From: Gemmatimonadota bacterium
GTDB lineage: Bacteria > Gemmatimonadota > Gemmatimonadetes > Gemmatimonadales > GWC2-71-9
Assembly: GCA_016713435.1 (NCBI GenBank)
Contig: JADJPD010000006.1
Span: forward strand, 186,001-250,000
Direction of reading: 5' to 3'
Length of the DNA stretch: 64,000 bases
The notes under the pieces are model-generated. The model was not told the DNA's origin. It was given only the letters and a program-made list of their open reading frames with translations, and did no database searches. The position numbers were made by a program, and so were the translations under genes. Below are positions 1-9,337 of this stretch, in pieces; the stretch's first letter is position 1; each line of letters starts with the position of its first letter.

Positions 1-6
1 GAAGCC

Positions 7-1107
7 GTGAGCGAAGGCCTGGCGGGGCCACGGCGTCCGTGGCGCCCCGGCCCTGAGTCCGTCGCGCCGCCCCGGCACCCCGCCGGGCGGCTCCTGCGGC
101 GCGGCGCGTGGGCCGCCGTCCTGCTCCTGGCGGCGTGTGGCGACGGACGGGTGCCGCTGACCATGTACTCGCCGCACGGGCGCGATCACCTCACGCTGCT
201 GGAGCGGGAGTACGAGCGCCTGCACCCCGAGATCGACGTGCGCTGGCTCGACCTGGGCAGCCAGGAAGTGCTGGACCGCCTGCGCCTGGAGCGCGTGAAC
301 CCGCAGGCCGACCTCTGGTTCGGCGGCCCCACCACGCTGTTCCAGCGCGGCATCCAGGACTCGCTCCTGGCCCCGTACCGGCCGAGCTGGGCGGGGCGGG
401 TGGATCCCTCGGGCGTCGGGCCGGATGACCTCTACTACCCGGTCTATCGCACCCCCACGATCATCGCCTACAACCGGGATGCGGTGCCCGACTCGCTGGC
501 GCCCCGCGACTGGGATGACGTCCTCACGCCGCGCTGGCACGACAAGGTGCTGATCCGCGATCCCGTCGCCTCCGGAACCATGCGGGCCATCTGGGGCTTG
601 ATCCTGCAGCGGAGCCTCCGCAGCACCGGGGACACGGCGGCGGGGATGGCGTGGCTCCGGAAACTGGACGGGCAGACCCGCACGTATGCGCTCTCGCCGG
701 CCCTCCTCGACGCCAAGCTGGCGCGGCAGGAGGGGCTCGTCACACTCTGGGACCTGCCGGACATCCTCATTGCACAGAGCAAGGGCATGCCCTTCGGCTA
801 CACCTTCCCCACCAGCGGCACGGCGGTGATCGACGACGCCATCGCCCTGGTGCGGAACGCGCGGCATCCCGCCGAGGCCAAGGCGTTCATTGAGTGGGTG
901 GGGGGCACCGAGGCGCAGCTGCTCGCGGCGGAGAAGGTGTTCCGCCTGCCGGCGCGGCACGACCTGCCGGAGGCGCGCGTGCCCGCCTGGGTGCGCACGG
1001 TGGAACGGGAGATGGTCGTGGAGCCCATGGACTGGGCCTTGCTCGCCGAACGGGGGGCCACCTGGATGGGATACTGGGACCAGCACGTGCGAGGCACCGG
1101 CCGGTGA
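7..1107 (+). CDS. ABC transporter substrate-binding lipoprotein (Fe3+/phosphonate type)
   Basis: This is the periplasmic binding component of an ABC importer. The N-terminus has a basic stretch and a hydrophobic segment ending in the lipobox LLLAAC, so the mature protein should be anchored at Cys44. The rest resembles family 1/6 extracellular solute-binding proteins of the FbpA/FutA/PhnS kind, with early LTMYSPHGRDH and central PVYRTPTIIAYNRD. It overlaps the ATPase gene by 4 bp (GTGA), so the three genes to 3835 form one operon. The GTG at 7 is the only start I can see, but the frame is open to the window edge, so the true start could lie upstream. The ligand cannot be decided: ferric iron, 2-aminoethylphosphonate, thiamine and polyamine importers share this architecture. 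Confidence 0.85.
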   Translation: MSEGLAGPRRPWRPGPESVAPPRHPAGRLLRRGAWAAVLLLAACGDGRVPLTMYSPHGRDHLTLLEREYERLHPEIDVRWLDLGSQEVLDRLRLERVNPQADLWFGGPTTLFQRGIQDSLLAPYRPSWAGRVDPSGVGPDDLYYPVYRTPTIIAYNRDAVPDSLAPRDWDDVLTPRWHDKVLIRDPVASGTMRAIWGLILQRSLRSTGDTAAGMAWLRKLDGQTRTYALSPALLDAKLARQEGLVTLWDLPDILIAQSKGMPFGYTFPTSGTAVIDDAIALVRNARHPAEAKAFIEWVGGTEAQLLAAEKVFRLPARHDLPEARVPAWVRTVEREMVVEPMDWALLAERGATWMGYWDQHVRGTGR

Positions 1108-2186
1108 GCTATCTCGTCCTCGACGGGCTCACGCGGCGGTTCGGCGCGGAGACGGGCGTCTTCGGCCTCGGGCTCGGGGTGGAGCAGGGCGGCATCCTCG
1201 CGCTTCTCGGGCCGAGCGGCAGCGGCAAGACCACCACGCTCCGCATGCTCGGCGGCTTCGAGCGCCCGGATGCCGGGCGCATCCTGGTCGGCACTGAGGA
1301 CGTCACGGCCCTCCGCCCCGAGCGCCGGCACTTCGGCATGGTGTTCCAGCACTACGCCCTCTTCCCGCACCTCGACGTGGGCGAGAACGTGGCCTTCGGG
1401 CTCGAGAGCCGCGGCGTGGGGGGCAGCGAGGCCGCGCGGCGGGTGCGGGAGGCGCTGGCGCTCGTGGATCTGGCGGGCTTCGAGCGGCGACCGGTGGCGG
1501 CGCTCTCGGGCGGGCAGCAGCAGCGGGTGGCGCTGGCGCGCGCGCTGGCGCCGGAGCCCCGGGTGCTGCTGCTCGACGAGCCGCTCTCCAACCTGGACCC
1601 CGCGCTCCGCGAGCGCACCCGCCGGGAGCTCCGCGCGCTGATCCGCCGGGTGGGAATCACCACGGTGATCGTGACGCACGAGCAGGAGGACGCCTTCGAC
1701 CTGGCCGACCGCGTGGCGGTCCTGGCGCAGGGGAAGCTGGAGCAGCTCGGCACACCGGAGGAGCTGTACCGCCATCCGGCGACGCCGTTCGTGGGCCGGT
1801 TCATCGGGCGCTCGAGCTGGATCGGCGGCACGGTTCTGCCGGACGCGGCGGACGGCGTGGGCGCCGTGGTGGTCGAGGGCGCGCGCTGGCGGGTGCGCCT
1901 CGAGGCCGGCCGCCCACTGGTGCCAGGGCCCTGCGCGCTCCTGCTGCGTCCCGAGGGCGTGGCCTTCACGACGGATGCGGCCCGCGGCGTGCCCGCCACC
2001 GTCACCGACCGGCGCTACGCGGGGGCCAGCACCTTCTACCTGGCCCAGACTGCCGGCGGCGTCCTCCTCGAGATCGCGGCGCCGGGCGCCGCGGCCGTGG
2101 TGGGCCAGGCCGTGCGGGTGGCGCCGGTCGTGGAGCCGGCGGGCCCCGGGGACGGCGTGCACCTCTTCCCTCCGGGACCGGCATGA
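1104..2186 (+). CDS. ABC transporter ATP-binding protein (FbpC/PotA-like)
   Basis: This is the 360-residue ATPase that powers the importer. It shows Walker A GPSGSGKTT, signature LSGGQQQRVALARAL, Walker B VLLLDEPLSNLD and the switch histidine in VTHEQEDA. The C-terminal ~110 residues (from about 245) fit a TOBE-type regulatory domain, typical of iron, polyamine and sugar importers. The GTG start overlaps the TGA of the binding protein by 4 bp, and its own stop overlaps the permease ATG by 4 bp, so expression should be translationally coupled. A longer frame reaches back into the binding-protein gene, but the overlap start gives the usual family length. Confidence 0.9.
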   Translation: MSYLVLDGLTRRFGAETGVFGLGLGVEQGGILALLGPSGSGKTTTLRMLGGFERPDAGRILVGTEDVTALRPERRHFGMVFQHYALFPHLDVGENVAFGLESRGVGGSEAARRVREALALVDLAGFERRPVAALSGGQQQRVALARALAPEPRVLLLDEPLSNLDPALRERTRRELRALIRRVGITTVIVTHEQEDAFDLADRVAVLAQGKLEQLGTPEELYRHPATPFVGRFIGRSSWIGGTVLPDAADGVGAVVVEGARWRVRLEAGRPLVPGPCALLLRPEGVAFTTDAARGVPATVTDRRYAGASTFYLAQTAGGVLLEIAAPGAAAVVGQAVRVAPVVEPAGPGDGVHLFPPGPA

Positions 2187-3835
2187 CCCCGGCCCGCCGC
2201 GGGCTCACCGCGCTCCTGGCCCTGCTGCTGGCCTGGGTGGTGGCCTATCCGCTGCTGATCGTGGCGCTCGAGAGCGTGCGTGGCCAGCACGGCGAGTGGA
2301 CCCTGGCCTATTTCCAGCGCTTCCTGGCCGAACCCCGTGAGTGGCGCGCCCTCTGGGCCAGCCTCTGGACCTCGGTGGCGAGCGTGGGGCTGGCCGCCGT
2401 GCTCGGCGTGCCGCTCGCCTTCCTGTTCGAGCGCTACGAGTTCCCGGGCCGGCGGCTCATCGGCGCGCTGGTGGCGCTGCCGGCGGTGCTGCCGCCGCTC
2501 GTGGGGGTCATCGCGTTCCTGTTCCTGTACGGCGAGACGGGGTTCATCGCGCGCCTGGTGCAGGCCGTGCTGCGGCTGGAGGAGCCGCCCTGGCGGCTGG
2601 AGGGGGCGTGGGCCATCCTGCTGGTGCACGCCTACTCCATGTACGTCTACTTCTACCTCTTCACCCGCGCGGGGCTGGCGCAGCTGGATCACGCCGCGCT
2701 CGAGGCCGCGCAGTCCCTGGGCGCGGACCGCTGGCGCACCCTCCGGCGGGTGACGCTGCCGCTCCTCGCCCCGTCGCTCAAGGGGGCGGCGCTGCTGACG
2801 TTCATGACGGCGCTCGCCAGCTTCAGCGCGCCGTACATCTTCGGCGGTGGCTTCCGGGTGATGACCACGCAGATCGTCTTCACCCGCCTGAACGGTGAGT
2901 ACGGCATGGCCATGGTGCAGACGGTGGTGCTGAGCCTGCTCGGGCTGGCGGGACTCTGGCTGGCGGGCGGGGGGGCCACCGTGGCGCGGGCCGGCGGGAA
3001 GGGCGTGGCGCCCCGGCCGCAGCCCATCGCCAGCCCCGCGCTGCGGCTCCTAGCCACCATCGGTGGGTGGACGCTCGGCGTGTTCCTGCTGCTGCCGCAT
3101 GCCACGCTGGTGCTGCTGTCGTTCGTCCCCGTGGGGACGTGGACGGTGGAGACCTTCCCGCCCGCCTACACCGTGGCCAATTACGTGCAGCTGCTCACCG
3201 AGCCCACCCGGCTCCGCCCCCTCGGCAACAGCCTCTGGATGGCCACCCTGGCCACCGTCGTGGCGATGGCCGTGGCGGTGGCGGTGGGCCTGCTGGCCAC
3301 GCGGAAGCGGGCTCCGCTGGCGGGGCTCGTGGAGCGGCTGATCGCGGTGCCGTGGCTGGTGCCGGGGACGGTGTTTGCCGTCGCGCTGGCCTCGGCCTTC
3401 AGCGTGCATGCGCCCTGGGTGGCGCGAATCATCCTTGTCGGGACCGTGTGGATTTTGCCGCTGGCCTATGTGATCCGGAACCTGCCGCTCGCGGGGCGCG
3501 CGGTGCTGGCCGGATTCCGGGCCCTCGATCCCTCGGTCGAGGAGGCGGCCCACTCCCTCGGCGCGGGGCGGTGGCGCACGCTCCGGCGGGTGACGCTGCC
3601 GCTCCTCCGGCCCGCGCTGGCCGCGGGCGCCACGCTGGCCTTCGTCACGGCCCTGGGAGACTTCGTGGTCTCGATCATCCTCTACACCTACGACACCCGG
3701 CCGCTGTCGCTCGAGATCCTCTCGTCGCTGCGCCAGGGCGACGTGGGCGTCGCCGCCGCGTACGGCGTGCTCCTCATGCTCCTGTCCGCCCTGGTCTTTG
3801 CGCTCGGCAGCGAGCGGGAGGTGGTGGCCCGATGA
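2183..3835 (+). CDS. ABC transporter permease, two fused transmembrane domains
   Basis: This 550-residue integral membrane protein contains two tandem BPD_transp_1 domains, so one chain probably supplies the whole channel. Each half carries an EAA loop that contacts the ATPase: one near residues 175-195 (AALEAAQSLGADRWRTLRRV) and one near 450-470 (EEAAHSLGAGRWRTLRRV). The near-identical DNA of the two loops reflects the internal duplication. Fused permeases of this length are typical of ferric-iron (FbpB) systems. It overlaps the ATPase upstream and the MFS gene downstream by 4 bp each. Confidence 0.88.
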   Translation: MTPARRGLTALLALLLAWVVAYPLLIVALESVRGQHGEWTLAYFQRFLAEPREWRALWASLWTSVASVGLAAVLGVPLAFLFERYEFPGRRLIGALVALPAVLPPLVGVIAFLFLYGETGFIARLVQAVLRLEEPPWRLEGAWAILLVHAYSMYVYFYLFTRAGLAQLDHAALEAAQSLGADRWRTLRRVTLPLLAPSLKGAALLTFMTALASFSAPYIFGGGFRVMTTQIVFTRLNGEYGMAMVQTVVLSLLGLAGLWLAGGGATVARAGGKGVAPRPQPIASPALRLLATIGGWTLGVFLLLPHATLVLLSFVPVGTWTVETFPPAYTVANYVQLLTEPTRLRPLGNSLWMATLATVVAMAVAVAVGLLATRKRAPLAGLVERLIAVPWLVPGTVFAVALASAFSVHAPWVARIILVGTVWILPLAYVIRNLPLAGRAVLAGFRALDPSVEEAAHSLGAGRWRTLRRVTLPLLRPALAAGATLAFVTALGDFVVSIILYTYDTRPLSLEILSSLRQGDVGVAAAYGVLLMLLSALVFALGSEREVVAR

Positions 3836-5070
3836 CCCCCCCCCGCGTCCCCGGCGAGCTCAAGCAGCTCTCGGTGCTCATCGCCACCTGCATGATCGAC
3901 ATGATCGGCTTCGCGATGGTGCTGCCGCTGCTGCCGTTCTACGCCAAGAAGCTGGCCGCCACGCCCGAGATGATCGGGATGCTCACCGCCATCTTCTCGG
4001 TGGCGCAGCTCATCGCGGCGCCCTACTGGGGCCGCTTCTCCGACCGCTACGGGCGGCGGCCCGCGCTCCTCATCGGGCTCTCGGCCTCGGCGATCGCCTA
4101 CGTGATCTTCGGCTACGCGGACGCGCTCTGGCTGCTCTTCCTCTCGCGCATCGTGCAGGGGGCGGGTGGCGGGACCACCGGGGTGGCGCAGGCGTACGTC
4201 ACCGAGACGGTAAAGGCGAGCAAGCGGGCCCAGGCGCTCGGCTGGCTCTCGGCCGCCACGAGTGCCGGGGTGGCGATCGGGCCGGCCATCGGCTCCTTCA
4301 GCAACCAGCACTTCGGGCCCGCCGCGCCGGGACTGGTGGCGGCGGCGCTCTGTGTCCTCAACGTGGCCTTCGCGTGGAAGTGGCTCCCCGAGTCGCGGGT
4401 GCCAACCCCGGCGGGCATGCCCTCGCGCCCCAAGCGCCCGGTCTGGCAGGCCGCGGCCGAGGTGGTGCAGCACCCGACGCGGCCGGTGTCGCGCCTCATC
4501 TGGATCTACGGCGTGGGCATGTTCGCCTTCACCTGCTTCACCTCGATCCTCGCCCTCTTCCTCGACGCCGAGTTCGGGGTGACCGAGCAGACCATCGGCT
4601 ACTTCTACAGTTATGTCGGGGCGCTGTCGTTCGTGATGCGCTCGCTGCTGCTCGGCCCGGTGGTGAGCCGGATCGGCGAGGTGCGGGCCATGCGGGCGGG
4701 GACCGCGGCGCTGGTGGTGGGGCTCGTCCTGTACACGGTGGTCCACAAGGTGTGGATCCTGGCGGCCATCATCCCGCTCGTGCCCATCGGCACGGCGCTG
4801 CTCTTCCCGAGCACCACGGCGCTCATGTCGCGCGCCTCGCTCAAGGAGGAGCTCGGCACCACCATGGGCGTGGCGCAGACCTTCGCCGGCATCTCCCGCG
4901 TGGCGGCGCCCCTCCTGGCCACCGTTGCCTTCCAGCGCGTCACCCACGCGGCCCCGTTCTACCTGGCGGCCGTCGTGGTGGGCATCGCCGGGCTCCTGGC
5001 CACCCAAGTGGAGCCGCCCCCGGCCCACACCACCGAGACACCGGTGCCACCGGCGCCGGCGCGATCCTAG
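3832..5070 (+). CDS. MFS transporter, TetA-like drug/metabolite exporter
   Basis: This 412-residue protein has about 12 hydrophobic helices. It carries the major-facilitator motif A region (GRFSDRYGRRPALLIG) after helix 2 and a motif-C-like stretch in helix 5 (SAGVAIGPAIG), which is typical of proton antiporters of the TetA/multidrug group. The ATG overlaps the stop of the ABC permease by 4 bp, so it is probably the last gene of that operon; export of a compound related to the imported ligand is possible but is inference. An in-frame extension back to 3067 lies inside the permease gene and was rejected. Confidence 0.85.
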   Translation: MTPPRVPGELKQLSVLIATCMIDMIGFAMVLPLLPFYAKKLAATPEMIGMLTAIFSVAQLIAAPYWGRFSDRYGRRPALLIGLSASAIAYVIFGYADALWLLFLSRIVQGAGGGTTGVAQAYVTETVKASKRAQALGWLSAATSAGVAIGPAIGSFSNQHFGPAAPGLVAAALCVLNVAFAWKWLPESRVPTPAGMPSRPKRPVWQAAAEVVQHPTRPVSRLIWIYGVGMFAFTCFTSILALFLDAEFGVTEQTIGYFYSYVGALSFVMRSLLLGPVVSRIGEVRAMRAGTAALVVGLVLYTVVHKVWILAAIIPLVPIGTALLFPSTTALMSRASLKEELGTTMGVAQTFAGISRVAAPLLATVAFQRVTHAAPFYLAAVVVGIAGLLATQVEPPPAHTTETPVPPAPARS

Positions 5071-5145
5071 GGCTGGGCGCGCGGGTTCACCGTGGCGGCG
5101 CGGAGGGCCGTGGCGAGCATCGAGCCCGGGGTGGGTTTGGTGAGT

Positions 5146-5376
5146 CTCAACGCAGAGGCGCGGAGCTCGCAGAGGGCCGCAGAGGACCTGCGCTCGGAGA
5201 GGGAAGGTCGCCTCGCGGTGAGTGTGGTGAATTGATGCTGGTTTCGGTGCAGGGGTGGGGCGGTGGCAAACCCGAACCCTCACCCACCAAAGCACAGCGG
5301 GCTCACCTTTCGGTGAGCCCACGATCCCCGGGCAGTTCCTCAGCGGCCCTCTGTGCCTCCGCGCCTTTGCGGTGAA
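5146..5376. repeat. MITE-like element A, 231 bp with ~40-bp terminal inverted repeats
   Basis: The left arm (5147-5186, beginning CTCAACGCAGAGGCGCGG) is the inverted copy of the right arm (5337-5376, ending CCGCGCCTTTGCGGTGAA). Inside is a perfect hairpin, GGGCTCACC / GGTGAGCCC, near 5309-5330. The element matches element B at 55030-55257 along its whole length, including the stretch from GTGAATTGA to the hairpin. It encodes no protein and fills most of the 330-bp gap between two convergent genes. It looks like a non-autonomous mobile repeat that may also act as a transcription-ending structure. Confidence 0.75.
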
Positions 5377-5400
5377 CCACAAGCACCGGGGCCCAGTCCC

Positions 5401-6554
5401 CTAGAACTCCGCCCCCACCGCCAGGTTCAGGTGCCCGAGCTTCGCGTCCCCCGCGCCGTACGTGGTGGTGATGCGACGATACTCGAGGCCCAGGACAAGC
5501 GGGGCGGGCCGCCAGTGCAGGTGGGCCCCCAGGTCTGGTTCTTGAGCCGCTGGGTGGTGGGGTCGAGGTCGGCGTCCTTGGGATCGTCCACGCCGAACAT
5601 GGCCCCGAGTTCCACCGTCGCGCTCGGCAGGATCAGGAGCTGCGCCCAGCCGCCGCGGGTTCGCACCGGCCGCCCGCCGAGCCCGAAGTTCTGCCCGATG
5701 CCGCCGCCGCCGAGGCCCGCGAGGGCCTGGCCGCTGAAGGCTTCGCCGCGGAGCTCGAGGGCCTTCCCCACGGGGATCCGCACCGTGGCGGCTACGGCCT
5801 TGGACTGGAGCAGGGAGTCGCCGGTGGTGGAGAGCCAGCCGTAGTGGCCGCCGAGGCCGATCTCCCCCGCGGCCCCGAAGCGGAAGCGGAGGCGGCCCTG
5901 GAGGTAGGGCCGCTCGGTCTGCTCCGCGCGATCCGGCTGGGTCACGAACGGACCCTGCGCGGCGTAGCCGGTGGGCGCCAGCACCGCGCCCTCGAGTTCG
6001 AGCGCCGCGTGGGTGCCAGCGAGGATCTCCCCGGTGGCCCGCACCTGCGGGATCCAGAGCCACAGGTTGCCGCTGCTCGACAGCGACGAGAGCCCGAGGC
6101 TACCGAGGCTCGACGGGTTGAGCTCCGCGATCGGCGGGGCCTCCTGGCCCACCAGCACCCGGAAGCGGGTCCAGCGCATCTCGCCGATGGCGCGCCGGAT
6201 GCGGAGCAGCGGGAAGGTGCGGCCGCCGTTCGAGGGCTGCTGCCCGCCCCAGAAGTCCACGTCGACTTCGGCCGAGAAGTCGCCGCCGAGGACGCCGCCG
6301 GCGAAGGCGCGGGCCGTCACCCGTGTCTGACGCATGGTGGCGCCGAGGCCGGCGTTGGGGAAGCTGTCGCCCGCGTCGCGCAGGACGGCGAACTGGGGCA
6401 GGTCGCTGTTGTTGCTCTTGGCCGAGGTATGGAAGCCGTTCATCAGGACCATCGTGTGGATGGTCACCTCGGGGGCGGGCTGGTCCTGCGCGGCGAGCGG
6501 GCGGGCCAGGACGGCGGCGGGCAGGGCGAGCAGGGCAAGGGCGAGTCGGCGCAT
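5401..6554 (-). CDS. predicted outer-membrane beta-barrel protein (porin-like), frameshifted
   Basis: The N-terminus is a clear signal peptide (MRRLALALLALPAAVLA, cleaved after AAQ). The body shows alternating polar and hydrophobic strands of a beta barrel (for example RVTARAFAGGVLGGDFSAEV). Near 5535 the frame breaks: the upstream frame ends in an unlikely tail, while the other frame continues with LHWRPAPLVLGLEYRRI and ends in LNLAVGAEF, a classic outer-membrane C-terminus ending in Phe. One base missing near AACCAGACC would restore a single protein of about 385 residues. ATG 6554 is preferred over GTG 6560. It is divergent from the cupredoxin gene at 6615. The transported substrate is unknown. 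Confidence 0.7.
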
Positions 6555-6577
6555 GGGCACGGGCGGTGAGGGTCTGG

Positions 6578-6607
6578 TTGACGCCCCTGAGGGGCGGAGG
6601 ATAAGCT
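6578..6607 (+). promoter_or_regulatory. candidate promoter for the cupredoxin gene
   Basis: TTGACG (6578-6583) is followed after 18 bp by TAAGCT (6602-6607). The expected transcript start is about at the ATG at 6615, so the message would be leaderless. The site lies in the 60-bp gap shared with the divergent beta-barrel gene. Confidence 0.4.
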
Positions 6608-6614
6608 AGTGCCA

Positions 6615-7301
6615 ATGTCCTTTATCCGCCTCTCATGGCGATTCGGGTTTGCCACCCTCTGTGCGGCCGGGCTGCCCACCGCCCTCGCCGCCCAGGGCGT
6701 GACGGTCACGGGCCGCGTCACCATCCAGGACCGGGACGGCCGCCCCGGCACCGACCAGGCACAGGCGGTGGTCTGGCTCGAGGGCGCGAGCGCCCCCGCG
6801 GGCGCCCCGGTGACGGTGGAGCTGGCCACCGAGGGCAAGCAGTTCGTCCCGCACCTGGTGGTGGTGCCGCGCGGCTCCACCGTGGCCTTTCCCAACCACG
6901 ATCCCTTCAACCACAACGTCTTCTCCCTCGCCGCCGAGCGGGTCTTCGACCTGGGGCTCTACGGGCGGGGGGAATCGAAGTCGGTGGAGTTCACGGTGCC
7001 GGGCGTCATTCGCGTCTACTGCAACGTGCACGCGCAGATGCGAGGGCTGGTGGTGGTCGCCGGCAGCGGCCTCTTCACCCAGCCCGAGACCGACGGCACC
7101 TTCCGCCTGGAGCGCGTGCCGCCTGGGGAGTACGTGCTGCACGTCTGGCACGAGCGCACCGCCGAGGTGACGCAGCCGCTCCGCGTGGGCCCCGCCGCCC
7201 CCGCGCCGGTCGTCATGGCACTCGACGCGCGCGGCTATCGCCTGGTGCAGCACAAGGACAAGAACGGCAAGTCCTACAGCGACCGGAGCCGGCGCTATTA
7301 A
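6615..7301 (+). CDS. secreted cupredoxin-like (blue copper) protein
   Basis: This is a periplasmic protein of about 228 residues with a signal peptide ending in TALAAQ. It has a cupredoxin fold: the first His ligand lies in FPNHDPFNHNVFS and the others in YCNVHAQMRG (Cys, His and Met in a C-x3-H-x2-M arrangement), which is the type 1 copper pattern of plastocyanin, azurin and methylamine-utilization proteins. The last ~80 residues (GTFRLERVPPGEYVLHVWHE) look like a carboxypeptidase-regulatory-like beta-sandwich. Electron transfer or copper binding in the periplasm is inferred. ATG 6615 is chosen because the best promoter would start transcription there; GTG 6609 is the alternative. The sensor kinase follows directly. 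Confidence 0.72.
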   Translation: MSFIRLSWRFGFATLCAAGLPTALAAQGVTVTGRVTIQDRDGRPGTDQAQAVVWLEGASAPAGAPVTVELATEGKQFVPHLVVVPRGSTVAFPNHDPFNHNVFSLAAERVFDLGLYGRGESKSVEFTVPGVIRVYCNVHAQMRGLVVVAGSGLFTQPETDGTFRLERVPPGEYVLHVWHERTAEVTQPLRVGPAAPAPVVMALDARGYRLVQHKDKNGKSYSDRSRRY

Positions 7302-7353
7302 GACCTCTCCCCTGCGCGGCCTCGGCCTCAAGCTCTTCCTCGCCACCGCCGCG

Positions 7354-9324
7354 GTGGTGGTCCTGACGCTCGGCGGTGCGCTGCTGCTGGTGCGGATGCG
7401 CGCCGGACAGGCGGCCGATGCGGCGATCGACCAGGGCCTCGTGGCCACCCAGTCGGCCATCGAGGATGCGCTCGACGGGCGCAGCCGCACCCTGGAGCGG
7501 GCCGCCCAGGTGCTCGCCCGCGTCCCCACCTACATCTCCCGCATCGAGGAAGCCCTCCGCGCCGGCACCCGGGGCGACCTGCTCGACGCCGCCAGCGAGT
7601 TCCGCACCCAGAGCGGCGCCGACTGGGCCATGATCGTGGACGTGGGCGGTGTGCTGCAGGCCTGGACCCGTGACCCCGATGGCAGCGGCGTGGAACTCGG
7701 CGAGAGCCCCCTCGTGGGCGATGCGCTCGGCGGCACGCCGGCCGCGGCACCTGGATCGAGAGCACGCCCGCCGGCGATTCACTCTATCAGGCGGTGTCGG
7801 TGCCGCTCGGTGCCGAGAATGCGCCCGTGGTGGGGGCCCTGATCGTGGCCGTGCCGCTCGATGGGGCGCTGGCCGAGCGGCTCAAGCGGCAGACCGGGTC
7901 GGAGGTGGTGTTCATCTCGTTCGACACGCTGGGCGCACCCCACGTGCACGCCGCCACGGTGCCCGCGGAGCAGCTCGAGGGGGCACTGCGCGAGCGCTAC
8001 GCGGGCTCGGGGGCGGCGGTGGATTCGGTGCCGGCCCGCCTGCGGGTGCTCGCGGGGGGGAAGACCTGGATCGGCGCGGCCGGCGCGCTCCGCACGGCCA
8101 GCGGCCTCATCGTGGGCGAGTACGCGGGGCTGCGGCGCGCGCGAGGAAGCCCTGGCGCCGTTCGCCGCGCTGCAGGCGTCGTTCGTGTACGCGTTTGCGG
8201 GGGCGGTGGCGGTGGCGCTCCTCATCTCGCTGCTGCTGGCGGGCCAGATCACCCGGCCGCTCCGCCGTCTCGTCAGCCTCACGCGTGACGTGGCCGAAGG
8301 CCGCTACACCGGGCAGGTGGACATCCGCGCCAGCGACGAGGTGGGCGAGCTGGCCAGCGCCTTCCAGGGCATGGTGGCCGAGCTGCGGGAGAAGCAACGG
8401 CTGGTGGAGTTCCTCGGCTCGTCGGCCACCGTGGCACGGACCCAGGTGCTGCCCACGGGCAGCGCGCCCACCAGCGGCGACGTGGGCGTGGGGAGCGTGC
8501 TGAATGGCCGCTACGAGCTGCGCCAGCAGCTCGGCGCCGGCGGCATGGGCATCGTCTTCCGCGCCTTCGACCGCGAGCTCAAGGAGCCCGTCGCCATCAA
8601 GACCCTCCGCCCCGAGCTGGTGGGCGACCCGGTGCTGCTCGAGCGCTTCAAGCAGGAGATCCGCCTGGCGCGGCAGATCTCCCATCCCAACGTGGTCCGC
8701 ACCCACGACCTCGGCGTGGCCGATGGGCTCTACTTCCTCACCATGGAGTTCGTGGAGGGGAGCGCGCTGGATGAGGTGATCCGCCGCCGGGGCGCCTTGC
8801 CGCTCGCGGTGACGCTCACCGTGGGCCGCCAGCTGCTCCGCGCCCTCGAGGTTGCCCATGCGCAGGGGGTGGTGCACCGCGACATCAAGCCGCAGAACCT
8901 GGTGGTGGACCCGCAGGGCTTCCTCAAGGTCATGGACTTCGGCATCGCGCGGCTCGTGGAAGGACGCCAGGCGGCGCGGCCGAAGGGCGAGGCCCTCACC
9001 GCCGAGGGCTCCATCATCGGCACGCCGCAGTACATGGCGCCCGAGCAGCTGATGGGGGAGACGGTGGATGGCCGCGCCGACCTCTACGCCGCCGGCCTGG
9101 TGCTCTTCGAGTGCGCCACCGGCCAGCGCATGGTGCAGGGCGACTCCTTCGGGACCGTGCTCCTCAAGCAGGTGCAGGAGCCGCCCACGGATCCCCGGAC
9201 GCTCATCCCCGGGCTGCCCGGGGATTTCTGCGCCCTGGTGCTCAAGGCCCTGGCCAAGCGGCCCGAGGAGCGCTGGGCCACCGCCGCCGAGTTCCAGCAG
9301 GCGCTGGACCGCATCCGCTCCTGA
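7354..9324 (+). CDS. membrane Ser/Thr protein kinase with extracytoplasmic sensor and HAMP, frameshifted twice
   Basis: Conceptually ~656 residues: a transmembrane helix at the start, an extracytoplasmic sensor with Cache-like features (about 20-260, including SGADWAMIVDVGGVLQAW), a second helix (about 276-296), a HAMP domain, and a protein kinase domain from about residue 383. The kinase has the glycine loop LGAGGMG, Lys in VAIKTLR, catalytic VHRDIKPQN, MDFGIARL and GTPQYMAPEQ, so it should be active. The sensor is split by single-base shifts near 7740 and 8140; the middle segment is read in another frame and the two cancel. The N-terminus is uncertain: hydrophobic codons continue upstream to about 7297 without an ATG or GTG, so the real start may be CTG 7312 or ATT 7297. 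It directly follows the cupredoxin gene. Confidence 0.75.
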
Positions 9325-9337
9325 CCCGAGGCCCCAC

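Noticed and set aside
3067..3831. N-terminal extension of the MFS transporter
   Set aside because: It lies inside the ABC permease in another frame; the 4-bp overlap start at 3832 gives the normal MFS length.
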